Position numbers and translations under genes: made by a program. From DATCLS01 sp036563805 (lineage in GTDB: Bacteria > Actinomycetota > Acidimicrobiia > Acidimicrobiales > VFJN01): a stretch of 64,000 nucleotides of DNA. The stretch spans positions 34,143 through 98,142 of the forward strand of contig DATCLS010000096.1 of the NCBI GenBank assembly GCA_036563805.1. Direction: 5' to 3'. A model generated the notes under the pieces. The model did not search any database and had not been told where the DNA came from. It was given only the letters and a program-made list of their open reading frames with translations. This document shows, piece by piece, positions 1 through 8,042 of this stretch (the first letter of the stretch is position 1; every line of letters begins with the position of its first letter).

Positions 1-1
1 C

Positions 2-1654
2 CTGGCCCGCGCCGCACTCGACATCGGCGTCGCCTACGTGAAGGACCGCCACCAGTTCGGCGTGCCCATCGGGTCGTTCCAGTCGGTCCAGCACCGCTTG
101 GCCGACCTGCACACCGCGGTCGACGGCGCCCGTTTGCTGGCCTACGAGGCGGCGTGGGCGGCCGACCGGGGCGAGCCCGGGGCGTCGGCGCTGGCCGCCC
201 AGGCGTCGTGGTTCTGCGGCCAGACCGCGGACGACGCCACCGAGGCCAGCCTGCACTACCACGGCGGCTACGGCTTCATGGAGGAGTACGACATCCAGCT
301 GTACGTGCGCCGCGCCAAGGCCTGGCGCCTGCTGCTGGGCGACCCGCGCCGCGAGCTGCAGACGATCGCCGAGCGCCGCTGGGTGTCGCCGCCGCCGGCC
401 CCGCCCCGACCCGCCGAGGCCCAGGGGACCGAGGGCGGGACGCCCGAGGGCCGGCCGGCCGACGACGAGCCCGCGGGCATGGACTTTTCCTTCGACGCCG
501 AGACCCTCGCCCTCCAGCAGGAGATGCGCCAGTTCCTCGCGGAGAACCTGACGCCCGACATCATCGAGCGGGCGCTGTCCACGGGGACCATGCACGACTG
601 GGGGCTGCACAAGAAGCTGGCCGAGCGCGGCTACCTGTCCGCCGGCTGGCCCAAGGAGGTCGGCGGGCGGGGCCTGAGCGCCGTCACCACCACCGCCCTG
701 ATCCAGGAGCTGTTCCGGGCCGGGGCCCCGGTCGACGGCCTCGCCATCGTCGCCATGGTCGGCGCCACGCTGCTGCTGCGGGGCAACGAGCAGCAGCGCA
801 CCGAGATCCTGCCGCGCATCCTGTCCGGTGAGGTCATGTGCTGCCTCGGCTACACCGAGCCCGACTCGGGCAGCGACGTGGCCGCCGCCCAGACCCGTGC
901 CGAGCGCATCGGTGAGGGCCCCGACGCCGAGTGGGTCATCAACGGCCAGAAGATGTTCACGACGCTGGCCCACGAGGCCTCGTACGTGTTCCTGCTCACC
1001 CGCACCGACCCCACGGCCCCCAAGCATCGCGGGCTGACGATGTTCCTTGTGCCGATGGACACCCCCGGCATCGAGATCACGCCCGTCCACACGCTGGGCG
1101 GCGAGCGCACCAACATCACCTTCTACAACGACGTCCGGGTGCCCGACTCGTGCCGGGTGGGCGAGGTCAACGACGGCTGGTCGGTCATGCACGCCGCGCT
1201 GGTCTACGAGCGCAACAGCTCCAACTGGGGGGAGCCCGCCCACCTGGTCGAGTCCGCGGTCCGCTGGGCGGCCACCACGCAAAGTGACGGCACCCGTCCC
1301 CTCGACGACCCCATCACGCGGGAGCGCCTGGCCCGGTGGGACACCCTGGTCGAGGTGGGCCGCCTGCTCCTCTACCGGTCGGCCTGGATGGCCGCCAGCG
1401 GCGCGCTTCCCCAGGTCGAGGGGTCGATGGCCAAGCTGTTCCTGACCGAGACGTTCGTCCGCGCCGCCAACGATCTGGTCGACCTGGCCGGCACCGAGGG
1501 GCTCCTCCCCCGCCACGAGGAAGGAGCCGTGCTCAACGGCCTGCTCGAGCATGGGGTTCGACACGCGGTGGTCACGACGATCTACGGTGGATCGAGCGAG
1601 ATCCAGCGGGAGATCGTCGCCCAGCGAGGCCTGGGGTTGCCGCGAGGCAGGTGA
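2..1654 (+). CDS. Fused two-domain acyl-CoA dehydrogenase (FadE34/ChsE3 type), 5' incomplete
   Basis: The reading frame is open from the left edge, so the start lies outside the window and about 550 residues are visible. The first part is the C-terminal helical domain of an acyl-CoA dehydrogenase, with HYHGGYGFMEEYDIQLYVRRAKAW around residues 98-121. A roughly 30-residue linker rich in Pro, Gly, Glu and Asp follows. A second, apparently complete acyl-CoA dehydrogenase domain then begins at an internal ATG at 479. It has the TEPDSGSD flavin-contact motif and ends with GGSSEIQREIVAQRGLGLP. No stop or ribosome binding site precedes that ATG, so the two domains are one polypeptide. FAD-dependent dehydrogenases with two fused domains are known from steroid side-chain beta-oxidation (FadE34). 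The steroid substrate here is inference from the FadD19-like and Hsd4A-like neighbours. Confidence 0.85.
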   Translation: MARAALDIGVAYVKDRHQFGVPIGSFQSVQHRLADLHTAVDGARLLAYEAAWAADRGEPGASALAAQASWFCGQTADDATEASLHYHGGYGFMEEYDIQLYVRRAKAWRLLLGDPRRELQTIAERRWVSPPPAPPRPAEAQGTEGGTPEGRPADDEPAGMDFSFDAETLALQQEMRQFLAENLTPDIIERALSTGTMHDWGLHKKLAERGYLSAGWPKEVGGRGLSAVTTTALIQELFRAGAPVDGLAIVAMVGATLLLRGNEQQRTEILPRILSGEVMCCLGYTEPDSGSDVAAAQTRAERIGEGPDAEWVINGQKMFTTLAHEASYVFLLTRTDPTAPKHRGLTMFLVPMDTPGIEITPVHTLGGERTNITFYNDVRVPDSCRVGEVNDGWSVMHAALVYERNSSNWGEPAHLVESAVRWAATTQSDGTRPLDDPITRERLARWDTLVEVGRLLLYRSAWMAASGALPQVEGSMAKLFLTETFVRAANDLVDLAGTEGLLPRHEEGAVLNGLLEHGVRHAVVTTIYGGSSEIQREIVAQRGLGLPRGR

Positions 1655-1713
1655 CGACCCCCGCCCCACCGCAAGTCCGGGAGTGCAAGCGGGCGTCACC
1701 GAAGCCGCCCAAT

Positions 1714-1731
1714 ATTGCGAAACCATTGCGA
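1714..1731 (+). promoter_or_regulatory. Direct repeat ATTGCGA in rpf upstream region
   Basis: The 196-bp gap before the rpf-like gene is less GC-rich than its surroundings. It holds two copies of ATTGCGA (1714-1720 and 1725-1731) spaced 11 bp apart, one helical turn, which is the geometry of tandem activator or sigma contacts. A TTGCGA could act as a -35 element, but no convincing -10 follows. The role is unproven. Confidence 0.3.
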
Positions 1732-1850
1732 TCGTGTCAGACTCCTTTCAAAACCGCCGCATAGGACAACGCGCGCTGGGGCGCCCTCAGGGCAACCTCC
1801 CCCCTCCGGTGGGGCGGGCGCGCGCTTGGACGGAAGGAGATCCCCCGCTT

Positions 1851-2507
1851 ATGTCCGAGCGGACTGACCACCCTCCGAGTACCGAGGCCTCGACGCGCAC
1901 AGGCGTTGTGCGTCGGGCCGTGTTCGGTGGCGCAGCCGGCGTCGCGCTCCTGGTGGGGCCTGTCGTTCTGGCCAACGCCATCGTTCCCAAGGACGACGAG
2001 AACGCTGACCGCGTCGAGGCCGCAGCCGAGTCGGAGACCTCCCTCGTGAACCTCCGCCGGCAGTACAGCGAGGCTGATCGCGCCCGGGCGGGTGCCTACC
2101 AGGCGTTGCGGACGACCACGACCACGACGGCGCCGCCGACGACGACCACCACCGCACCTCCCACGACCACGACCACGACGGCGCCGCCGACGACGACCAC
2201 CACCGCGCCTCCCACGACCGAGCCGCCGCCGCCGGATCAGGGCGGGGCGCTGGGCGATCCCAACAACTACGCGACGTGGGATGCCCTGGCCGAGTGCGAG
2301 TCGGGTGGCAACTGGTCGATCAACACCGGCAACGGGTACTACGGCGGGCTCCAGTTCTCGATCAGCTCGTGGCAGGCCGTCGGTGGCCCGCCCGGCCTGC
2401 CGAGTGACTACCCGCGTGAGACCCAGATCCAGATGGGGCAGCGCCTCCAGGCCCGCCAGGGCTGGGGCGCCTGGCCGCACTGCGCAGCGCAGCTGGGTTA
2501 CCTGTAG
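1851..2507 (+). CDS. Resuscitation-promoting factor (Rpf)-like transglycosylase
   Basis: A 218-residue exported or membrane-anchored protein predicted to cleave peptidoglycan glycan strands. Residues 1-22 are basic and polar, residues 23-43 form a hydrophobic signal or anchor segment, and residues 88-126 are a Thr/Pro linker of repeated TTTTTAPP blocks suited to spanning the wall. Residues about 139-218 form the Rpf domain, with ALAECESGGNWSINTGNGYYGGLQFS carrying the catalytic Glu150 and two Cys (149 and about 213) that normally form a disulfide. The ATG was chosen because GGAAGGAG lies 8 bp upstream. The gene sits alone, with strong hairpins directly downstream. The Rpf family regulates growth from dormancy by remodelling the wall. 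Which paralogue this is cannot be told. Confidence 0.9.
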   Translation: MSERTDHPPSTEASTRTGVVRRAVFGGAAGVALLVGPVVLANAIVPKDDENADRVEAAAESETSLVNLRRQYSEADRARAGAYQALRTTTTTTAPPTTTTTAPPTTTTTTAPPTTTTTAPPTTEPPPPDQGGALGDPNNYATWDALAECESGGNWSINTGNGYYGGLQFSISSWQAVGGPPGLPSDYPRETQIQMGQRLQARQGWGAWPHCAAQLGYL

Positions 2508-2511
2508 CGGC

Positions 2512-2583
2512 CCGGCCCCGACGGGGCCGGCCAGGCCAACACGACCGAGACCATCCCGGGAGCGGCGCCCTGGCGCCGCTCCC
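2512..2583 (+). terminator. Tandem hairpins after rpf-like gene
   Basis: Two perfect inverted repeats begin 5 bp after the stop codon. The first has 8-bp arms at 2512-2519 and 2523-2530 with a 3-nt loop. The second has 12-bp arms at 2558-2569 and 2572-2583. Neither is followed by a T-tract, as is common for very GC-rich actinobacterial terminators. Confidence 0.65.
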
Positions 2584-2944
2584 GGCGCGTCCCGGCGGCG
2601 TCGGGGTGCCGGTGGGACGCAGGCGGCCGGCGCCGGCGTGGAGGGGGCCCGGCCCGGGGGGCAGGCGAAACCGGGCCGGGCCACCCGAACATGGGCCGGC
2701 ACCCCAGCCCCGGGAACCAGGGGCCCCGGGGTCCGGCGAGTGCCGCCGGCGTCAGCTTGGCGGCGCCGACCGGCGGCCGGCGCCGCAGGTCAGGGTCGAG
2801 GCGGTGCGGCCGGCGCGCCCGCCGGCCGGGCGAACTCGAGCGCCGCCACAGGCGCAGGCGCGCCCCGCACGGCGGCCGGCGCCGCAGGGTCAGGGCCCGG
2901 GCGTCTGCGGCCGACGCCGCCGCTGGATGACGCCGGGCGGGCGG
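2584..2944. repeat. Gene-free GC-rich stretch with a 25-bp direct repeat
   Basis: No credible gene is visible in about 360 bp between the rpf terminator and the converging SDR gene. A near-identical 25/26-bp repeat (CGGCGGCCGGCGCCGCAG followed by GTCAGGG or GGTCAGGG) lies at 2771-2795 and 2870-2895. Frames that are open here have no family features and look like composition effects. Confidence 0.5.
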
Positions 2945-3856
2945 TCAGTAGCGCAGGCCCGGAGCCCGGGTGCGGAAGACGTCGGTGTTGAGCAGCGTGC
3001 CGAGGGTGGTGGCGTCCCAGCGCTTGCCGCCGTTATTGATCGTCGGCCCGTCGGTCCAGCCCTGCATCCAGATGATGTTCTCGGCCACCGCTCGGATGAC
3101 CTGGCCGGTGACGTGCTGCGACTCGTCCGACGCCAGCCAGGCGACCAGCGGCGACGACACGGCCGGGTCCATCGGGTTCCACTCGTCCTCGGGCACCTCG
3201 TCGGGCTCGATGACGGCGGGCGCCCCGGGCATCGTGCCGGTGATCCGGGTGGCGCCGGCCGGCCCGATCGCGTTCACCGTCACGCCCAGCCGGTACAGCT
3301 CGAGGCTGAGGGTCTGGGTCAATCCGGCGATGGCAGCCTTGGCGGTGGCGTAGTTGGTCTGGCCGAAGTTGCCGACCAGCCCGGCGCCGGAGACGGTGTT
3401 GATGATCCGGCCGGTGAGCTTCTCCCCTGCCTTCGACCGCTCGCGCCAGTGGCGGGCCGCCCAGTGGGACGGGCTCCACGTGCCCTTGACGTGGACCCGC
3501 ATGACCGCGTCGAAGTCCTCCTCGGACATGTTCCAGATGGCGGCGTCGCGCACGATGCCGGCGTTGTTGACCAGCACGTCGAGCTTGCCCCACGTGTCCA
3601 CCGCTTGGGCGATCAGGCGCCCGGCACCCTCGTGGTCGGCGACGTCCTCGTAGTTGGCGACGGCGACGCCGCCCCGCGACTCGATGAGCTTCACCGTGAG
3701 GTCGGCGTCGCGCGACGAGCCCTCGCCGGTGACCGAGCTGCCCAGATCGTTGACCACGACCTTGGCGCCGTGCTTGGCGAGCTCCAAGGCGTGCCCGCGG
3801 CCGATGCCGTGCCCCGCTCCCGTGACGATCGCGACCTTGCCGTCGAGCAGCCCCAT
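2945..3856 (-). CDS. Short-chain dehydrogenase, Hsd4A/MFE-2-like
   Basis: A 303-residue NAD(P)-dependent SDR. The dinucleotide motif TGAGHGIG is at residues 12-19 and NNAG at 97-100. The catalytic set is Ser156, Tyr169 and Lys173 (YATAK). The extended C-terminus with GWTDGP resembles the (3R)-hydroxyacyl-CoA or 17beta-hydroxysteroid dehydrogenases typified by mycobacterial Hsd4A (about 300 residues). A role in beta-oxidation of a steroid or fatty acyl side chain is therefore likely but inferred. The ATG is supported by GGAGGAG 6 bp upstream. A palindromic operator lies 19 bp beyond the start codon, so the gene is probably repressor-controlled together with other loci that carry the same palindrome. 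Confidence 0.85.
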   Translation of the reverse strand: MGLLDGKVAIVTGAGHGIGRGHALELAKHGAKVVVNDLGSSVTGEGSSRDADLTVKLIESRGGVAVANYEDVADHEGAGRLIAQAVDTWGKLDVLVNNAGIVRDAAIWNMSEEDFDAVMRVHVKGTWSPSHWAARHWRERSKAGEKLTGRIINTVSGAGLVGNFGQTNYATAKAAIAGLTQTLSLELYRLGVTVNAIGPAGATRITGTMPGAPAVIEPDEVPEDEWNPMDPAVSSPLVAWLASDESQHVTGQVIRAVAENIIWMQGWTDGPTINNGGKRWDATTLGTLLNTDVFRTRAPGLRY

Positions 3857-3874
3857 GCCTCTCCTCCGTGGGAA

Positions 3875-3893
3875 ATCTGACGCTATGTCAGAT
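3875..3893. promoter_or_regulatory. Palindromic operator, copy 1 (ATCTGAC-N5-GTCAGAT)
   Basis: A perfect 7-5-7 inverted repeat, ATCTGACGCTATGTCAGAT, in the promoter region of the SDR gene. Candidate -10 hexamers for that gene (for example TAGTAT on the minus strand) overlap it. The core CTGACG-NNN-YGTCAG recurs at 9596-9610, 24,863-24,877 and 49,868-49,882. The size and symmetry suit a TetR-family dimer. The cognate regulator is unknown. Confidence 0.7.
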
Positions 3894-3979
3894 ACTACGA
3901 GCCGGCGGGGCGGCGCACCGAATCGGGGCGCCGGACACGCGGCCGGCCGCAGGGCACGGGCGCGCGGCGCCGGGAGCCC

Positions 3980-4438
3980 TCAGAGCACGCCCAGCACGCC
4001 GAGGATCTCCTCGGTGAGGTCGGCCTCCGTGCGCTCGAGGGTGATGGCCACGACCCGGATCGTGGTCAGCAGCGCCATCCACGCCCCGAACAGCCCCCGC
4101 TCCTTGCCCAGGTCGAGGAGGATGGCGCCGACCGGCGGCCGGATGCCGCCCGCCGTCGACGCCGCCACCGTGAGCATCTGGCCCACGACCCCGATGCTCT
4201 CGGCGGCGATCGTGCCGTCGAGCGCCAGGCGATCGAGCAGCTCGGCCTGCTCGAAGGCCTCGTCGGTGTCGGCCACCATGCGCCGCAGGGCGATGGCGGC
4301 GGCGTCGACCAGCTCACCGGCCACCGCCTCGGCGCCGTGCTCGTTCACGGCGTCACGCAGGTACAGCGCGGCCTGCGTGGGCTCGTGCTCGAAGATCTGA
4401 TGCTCGAGCGCGTTGCGGATCGCCTGGCTGAGCTCCAT
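3980..4438 (-). CDS. Conserved-looking hypothetical protein, helical
   Basis: A 152-residue protein of unknown function. It is Ala/Glu-rich and predicted mostly helical, with a hydrophobic C-terminal half (about residues 95-130) that may pack or associate with a membrane. I recognise no family. The start is the ATG at 4438, because a TAGGCT -10 hexamer ends 7 bp upstream and there is no Shine-Dalgarno, as expected for a leaderless message. It is divergent from the gene at 4580. Confidence 0.6.
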   Translation of the reverse strand: MELSQAIRNALEHQIFEHEPTQAALYLRDAVNEHGAEAVAGELVDAAAIALRRMVADTDEAFEQAELLDRLALDGTIAAESIGVVGQMLTVAASTAGGIRPPVGAILLDLGKERGLFGAWMALLTTIRVVAITLERTEADLTEEILGVLGVL

Positions 4439-4445
4439 GGCCGGC

Positions 4446-4572
4446 AGCCTACGGCGGCGCAGCCCCCACCCCTTCACGACGGCCCGGCACCCATCGCACG
4501 GCCACCGCCGTGACGACCATGGCCGGCCCGGCGGCCCCCAGGCGGCGACGAGCCCGGCCGCCCCGTTACGGT
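4446..4572. promoter_or_regulatory. Divergent leaderless promoter pair
   Basis: The minus-strand TAGGCT at 4446-4451 is 7 bp from the ATG at 4438. The plus-strand TACGGT at 4567-4572 is 7 bp from the ATG at 4580. Both genes lack a ribosome binding site. Confidence 0.55.
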
Positions 4573-4579
4573 GAGGCCG

Positions 4580-5062
4580 ATGGCCGTTGAGCCCGTCGTC
4601 GTCGAGTTCCACGAGGACAACCGCCGCGAGGTCGTGGCCCGCATGGGCGCCATGGCCGTCGTGGGCCGGGGCTGGATCAACCTGTCACCCGGCCTCGACG
4701 TCGACCCCGAGGACGCCCCGCCGCCCCGGTCGGGGGTGGGCGCCATCTTCTCGGGCCGGGGCCCGACGGTGCCCCTCGGCACGTGGATGCCGGCGCAGCG
4801 GCGCGACCCGTCGACGGTCGGCATCGAGCACGGCGAGGGCCCCAAGGCCGCCCACCTGCTGGCCGAGTGGGGGGCGCCGGTGCCCGAGGAGTGGCGGATC
4901 CTGCAGGACCACCCGAAGCGGGGCCTGGTGGTCGCCGTCCCCACCACGACGGTCCCCGACGAGCTGGACGGCGTGCTCCGCTGGCTGCTCCGGGCCGCCG
5001 GCGCCCTGTGCGCCTGGCCCCGCACCGGCGAATGGCGGGCGTACTGCTACGAGCCGGACTGA
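4580..5062 (+). CDS. Hypothetical protein, 160 residues
   Basis: I recognise no family. The protein is soluble and about 160 residues long. It has a Val-rich N-terminus, a central Pro/Gly segment and a C-terminal helix containing three Trp and an ACCxW-like stretch (ALCAWPRTGEW). Codon use matches its neighbours, so it is probably a real gene. The ATG at 4580 is preferred to the GTG at 4571 because a TACGGT -10 hexamer ends 7 bp before it, giving a leaderless transcript. It converges on the FadD-like gene. Confidence 0.6.
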   Translation: MAVEPVVVEFHEDNRREVVARMGAMAVVGRGWINLSPGLDVDPEDAPPPRSGVGAIFSGRGPTVPLGTWMPAQRRDPSTVGIEHGEGPKAAHLLAEWGAPVPEEWRILQDHPKRGLVVAVPTTTVPDELDGVLRWLLRAAGALCAWPRTGEWRAYCYEPD

Positions 5063-5122
5063 CGGACGCCGACAGGCGCGGCCCGGCGGCCTCCTGAGCG
5101 CCCGACGCGTCGCCCGGGCCCC

Positions 5123-6760
5123 CTACGCGTCGCCGTGCCCGTTGCCCCGGCCCAGCGCCTTCTCGGCGGTGGCGTGCGCCCACCGGTAGTCGGGCTTGCC
5201 CGACGGTGACCGCACCACCTCGTCGACCACGATCAGGCGCTTGGGCGCCTTGTATCCCGCCAGGCATTGCTTGCAGTGGTCGACGAGCTCGTCGAGGGTG
5301 GGCGGCGCCGCCGGGTCGGCCGGCTGGACCAGCACGGCCACCGCGCTCCCCCACCGGTCGTCGGGCACGCCGACGACCAGGCAGTCGTACACGGCCGGGT
5401 GGCCCCGCAGCACGCCCTCCACCTCTTCGGCGAACACCTTCTCGCCCCCGGTGTTGATCGCCCCCGAGCCGCGGCCCAGCAGCACGATCGAGCCGTCGGC
5501 CGCCACCGACGCCATGTCCCCGGTGACCAGCCACCGCTCGCCGTCACGCTCGACGAACAGCTCGGCCGTCTTCTCGGGGTCGTTGTAGTAGCCGAGGGGC
5601 AGGCGGCCGCCGGCCAGCACGCTGCCCACCTCGCCCGAGCCCGGCGTCACCCGGTGGCCGTCGGGCCGGACGACGATCGTGGGCTTGGCCGAGTTGTCGA
5701 ACGTGGCGATGCCGGGCCCGTGGGCCACGTCGCCGGCGGTCACGTAGGTCGAGCCCTGGGTGCCGGCCTCCGACGACCCGAACCCGTCGACCAGCACGAC
5801 CCGCGGCAGGGTCCGCAGGACCCGCTCGCGGGTGGCGGCCGACATCGGCGCCCCGCCGTTGGAGAACGACACGAGCGACGAGACGTCGTAGGGCCCCGAC
5901 CGGTCCCACTCGTCGAGGAGCGGTCGGGCCACGGCGTCGCCGACGACGGTGATCCCGTTGACCCGCTCGGCCTCGACCGTGCGCCACACGCCGACCGGGT
6001 CGAGCGAGCCGGTCGGCAGCACCACCTTGTCGCCGGCGTACAGGCGCGACAGGGTCGTCCACTGGGCGGCGGCGTGCATCATCGGCGCCAGCGGCATGTA
6101 GCAGAACGGCTCGTCGTTGATGCGCTCGGGCAGCTGGCCGGGCCGCTCGACCGGTCCCCGCGTGCGCATGGGGTCGCCGCCGCCGAAGCAGGCGAAGAAG
6201 GCGTCGACGTGCCGCCACACCACGCCGCGGGGCAGGCCGGTCGTGCCGCCCGTGTAGATGATGTAGTGGTCGTCGTCGCTGCGCTCGACGGCGGGCCGCT
6301 CGGGCGACGCGTCGGCCAGCCGGGATTCGTAGTCGTCGCCGGTGACGAGCAGCGGCCACCCGACGGGCACGGCGGCCGCCTCCACGCGCCCGACCAGCGA
6401 CGGCTGGGTCACGACCGCCCGGGCGTCGCAGTCGGTCAGCAGGTACCGCAGCTCGTCGGCCACGTACCGATGGTTGACGTTGATCGGCACCGCCCGGAGC
6501 TTGAACGCGGCCAGCATGGCCTCTACGTACTCGGGGCAGTTCTCGAGGTAGAGGGCGACGTGGTCGCCGGGCCCGATCCCCGAGGCCGCCAGGTGGTTGG
6601 CCAGCCGGTTGGCCCGGTCCTCGAGGACGGCGTAGGTGCAGCGCCGGTCGCCGACCACGAGCGCGGTGCGGTCGGCGACGGCGTCGGCCGCCATCTCCCA
6701 CACGTCGGCCAGGTTGAAGCTGCGCGGTGCTCGCGCCGGCGTCGTGCCCCCCTTGGTCAT
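5123..6760 (-). CDS. Acyl-CoA synthetase, FadD19-like
   Basis: A 545-residue AMP-forming acyl-CoA ligase. The P-loop signature is YTGGTTGLPRGVVWRH (about residues 172-187). Further motifs are the Gly/Ser-rich adenylate-binding segment FSNGGAPMS, the VTGD motif before the hinge, and a C-terminal lid with GYKAPK and SGKPDYRW containing the catalytic Lys. The WRH after the P-loop and the overall length fit the FadD17/FadD19 group, which activates steroid side chains or long fatty acids. Substrate assignment is inference. AAGGGGG lies 4 bp before the ATG. The downstream gap to the alcohol dehydrogenase on the same strand holds a tandem repeat, so co-transcription is uncertain. Confidence 0.85.
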   Translation of the reverse strand: MTKGGTTPARAPRSFNLADVWEMAADAVADRTALVVGDRRCTYAVLEDRANRLANHLAASGIGPGDHVALYLENCPEYVEAMLAAFKLRAVPINVNHRYVADELRYLLTDCDARAVVTQPSLVGRVEAAAVPVGWPLLVTGDDYESRLADASPERPAVERSDDDHYIIYTGGTTGLPRGVVWRHVDAFFACFGGGDPMRTRGPVERPGQLPERINDEPFCYMPLAPMMHAAAQWTTLSRLYAGDKVVLPTGSLDPVGVWRTVEAERVNGITVVGDAVARPLLDEWDRSGPYDVSSLVSFSNGGAPMSAATRERVLRTLPRVVLVDGFGSSEAGTQGSTYVTAGDVAHGPGIATFDNSAKPTIVVRPDGHRVTPGSGEVGSVLAGGRLPLGYYNDPEKTAELFVERDGERWLVTGDMASVAADGSIVLLGRGSGAINTGGEKVFAEEVEGVLRGHPAVYDCLVVGVPDDRWGSAVAVLVQPADPAAPPTLDELVDHCKQCLAGYKAPKRLIVVDEVVRSPSGKPDYRWAHATAEKALGRGNGHGDA

Positions 6761-6811
6761 GCCCCCTTCTTAGCGGCGCTTCTGGCCCACCGCCCGGCTC
6801 GTGGCCGGCGC

Positions 6812-6916
6812 GCCCGGCCACGGCCCGGCGGAAGGCCCCGCGGAACGCACCGCCACGGCCCGGCGAAGGAGGCCCTGGCGAACGCACCGCCACGGCCCGG
6901 CGAAGGAGGCCCTGGC
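6812..6916. repeat. 37-bp tandem repeat between adh and fadD-like genes
   Basis: Two perfect 37-bp copies lie at 6843-6879 and 6880-6916, beginning GAACGCACCGCCACGGCCCG. A degenerate third copy lies at 6812-6842. The gap from 6761 to 6954 has no gene. No spacers or dyads are present to suggest a CRISPR. Confidence 0.75.
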
Positions 6917-6954
6917 CAAGGCCGGGCCCGGGCCCGCCGGCGCCCCCGGCCGCC

Positions 6955-8031
6955 CTACGGCTCGGTGATGGCGAGCACGCCCCGGTTGAGCTTGCCGTGG
7001 TGCAGGTCCTCGAGGGCGTCGCCGATGCGGTCGAGCGGGTAGAGCTGGCTGACCATGTCGTCGAGCAGCAGCCGCCCGTCCTTGTAGAACGACAGCAGCA
7101 GCGGGATGTCGTGGTGGGGCCGCGTCGAGCCGTACCGGCACCCGAGGATCGACTTGTCGTTGTAGAGGTCGCTGACCACGAAGCTCGCCTCGGTCCCCAG
7201 CTTGGGCACGCCCAGCAGGGTGAGGGTGCCGCCCCAGTCGAGCAGGTCGAGCCCCTGGCGGATGAGCGCCGGGTGCCCGACGCACTCGAAGACGTGGTCG
7301 ACGCCGTCGGGCAGGCCGAGGGCCTTGACGGCCGCCACCGTGTCGTCGGCGGCGCTGGCGTCGAGGAAGTCGGTGGCGCCGAACCGGCGGGCCACGGCCT
7401 CCTTGTCAGGGTTGGCGTCGACGGCGACGATCCGGCCGGCGGCCGCGATGCGGGCCCCCTGGATGGTCGACTGGCCGATGCCACCCGCCCCGATGACCAC
7501 GACGGTCTGGCCGGGCTGGACCTTGGCCCGGTTGAGCGCCGCCCCGGCGCCGGTCACCACCGCGCAGCCGACCAGGCAGGCGACGTCGAGCGGGATGTCG
7601 GGGTCGATGCGCACGGCCTGGGTCTCCGACACGACCACCTGCTCGGTGAACACGCCGGCGGCCGCGAACGAGTAGGCGGGCTCGCCGCCCACGGTGAACG
7701 GCTGGTGGAGGCGCCCGAAGGTGTCGCGGCAGTGGGTGGGCTGACCGCGGTCGCAGGCCGCGCACCGACCGCAGTTCTTCACGGTGGTGAGCACGACGTG
7801 GTCGCCGACGGCCAGCTTCTCGACGCCGACGCCCACCTGCTCGACCACGCCCGCGCCCTCGTGGCCGAGCACGACCGGGGTCGGGAACGGGATCGTGCCG
7901 TTGATGACCGACACGTCGCTGTGGCACAGGCCGGCGTGCGTGATCCGCACCCGGACCTCCCCGGGTTGGGGGTCGCGCACCGCGACGTCGTCGCGGACCT
8001 CGAGCTCCCCCGTCCAGACGATGCCTTGCAT
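6955..8031 (-). CDS. Zinc-dependent alcohol dehydrogenase (MDR family)
   Basis: A 358-residue medium-chain dehydrogenase that oxidises an alcohol to an aldehyde with NAD or a related cofactor. Catalytic zinc ligands are visible in GLCHSD and GHEGAG. The four structural-zinc Cys are in CGRCAACDRGQPTHC, and the Rossmann motif is GAGGIG. ATG 8031 is chosen because AGGGGGGAG precedes it. An upstream in-frame GTG at 8046 overlaps the aldehyde dehydrogenase stop (GTGA) and is an alternative coupled start. Transcription follows the aldehyde dehydrogenase, so the pair would convert an alcohol to an acid, feeding the ligase encoded downstream. Confidence 0.88.
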   Translation of the reverse strand: MQGIVWTGELEVRDDVAVRDPQPGEVRVRITHAGLCHSDVSVINGTIPFPTPVVLGHEGAGVVEQVGVGVEKLAVGDHVVLTTVKNCGRCAACDRGQPTHCRDTFGRLHQPFTVGGEPAYSFAAAGVFTEQVVVSETQAVRIDPDIPLDVACLVGCAVVTGAGAALNRAKVQPGQTVVVIGAGGIGQSTIQGARIAAAGRIVAVDANPDKEAVARRFGATDFLDASAADDTVAAVKALGLPDGVDHVFECVGHPALIRQGLDLLDWGGTLTLLGVPKLGTEASFVVSDLYNDKSILGCRYGSTRPHHDIPLLLSFYKDGRLLLDDMVSQLYPLDRIGDALEDLHHGKLNRGVLAITEP

Positions 8032-8042
8032 GGTCTCCCCCC

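Noticed and set aside
1655..1850. c-di-AMP (ydaO) riboswitch before the rpf-like gene
   Set aside because: I could not find the conserved ydaO blocks by eye. A covariance-model search would settle this.
2606..3880. Plus-strand open frame of 424 codons
   Set aside because: Most of it is antisense to the SDR gene at 2945-3856 and the rest is composition-driven with no features.
6812..6916. CRISPR-like repeats
   Set aside because: Copies are directly adjacent with no unique spacers and there are no cas genes.
5267..7042. Plus-strand open frame of 591 codons
   Set aside because: It is antisense to the FadD-like gene, which has all ligase motifs. The frame is low-complexity Arg/Gly/Val/His sequence.
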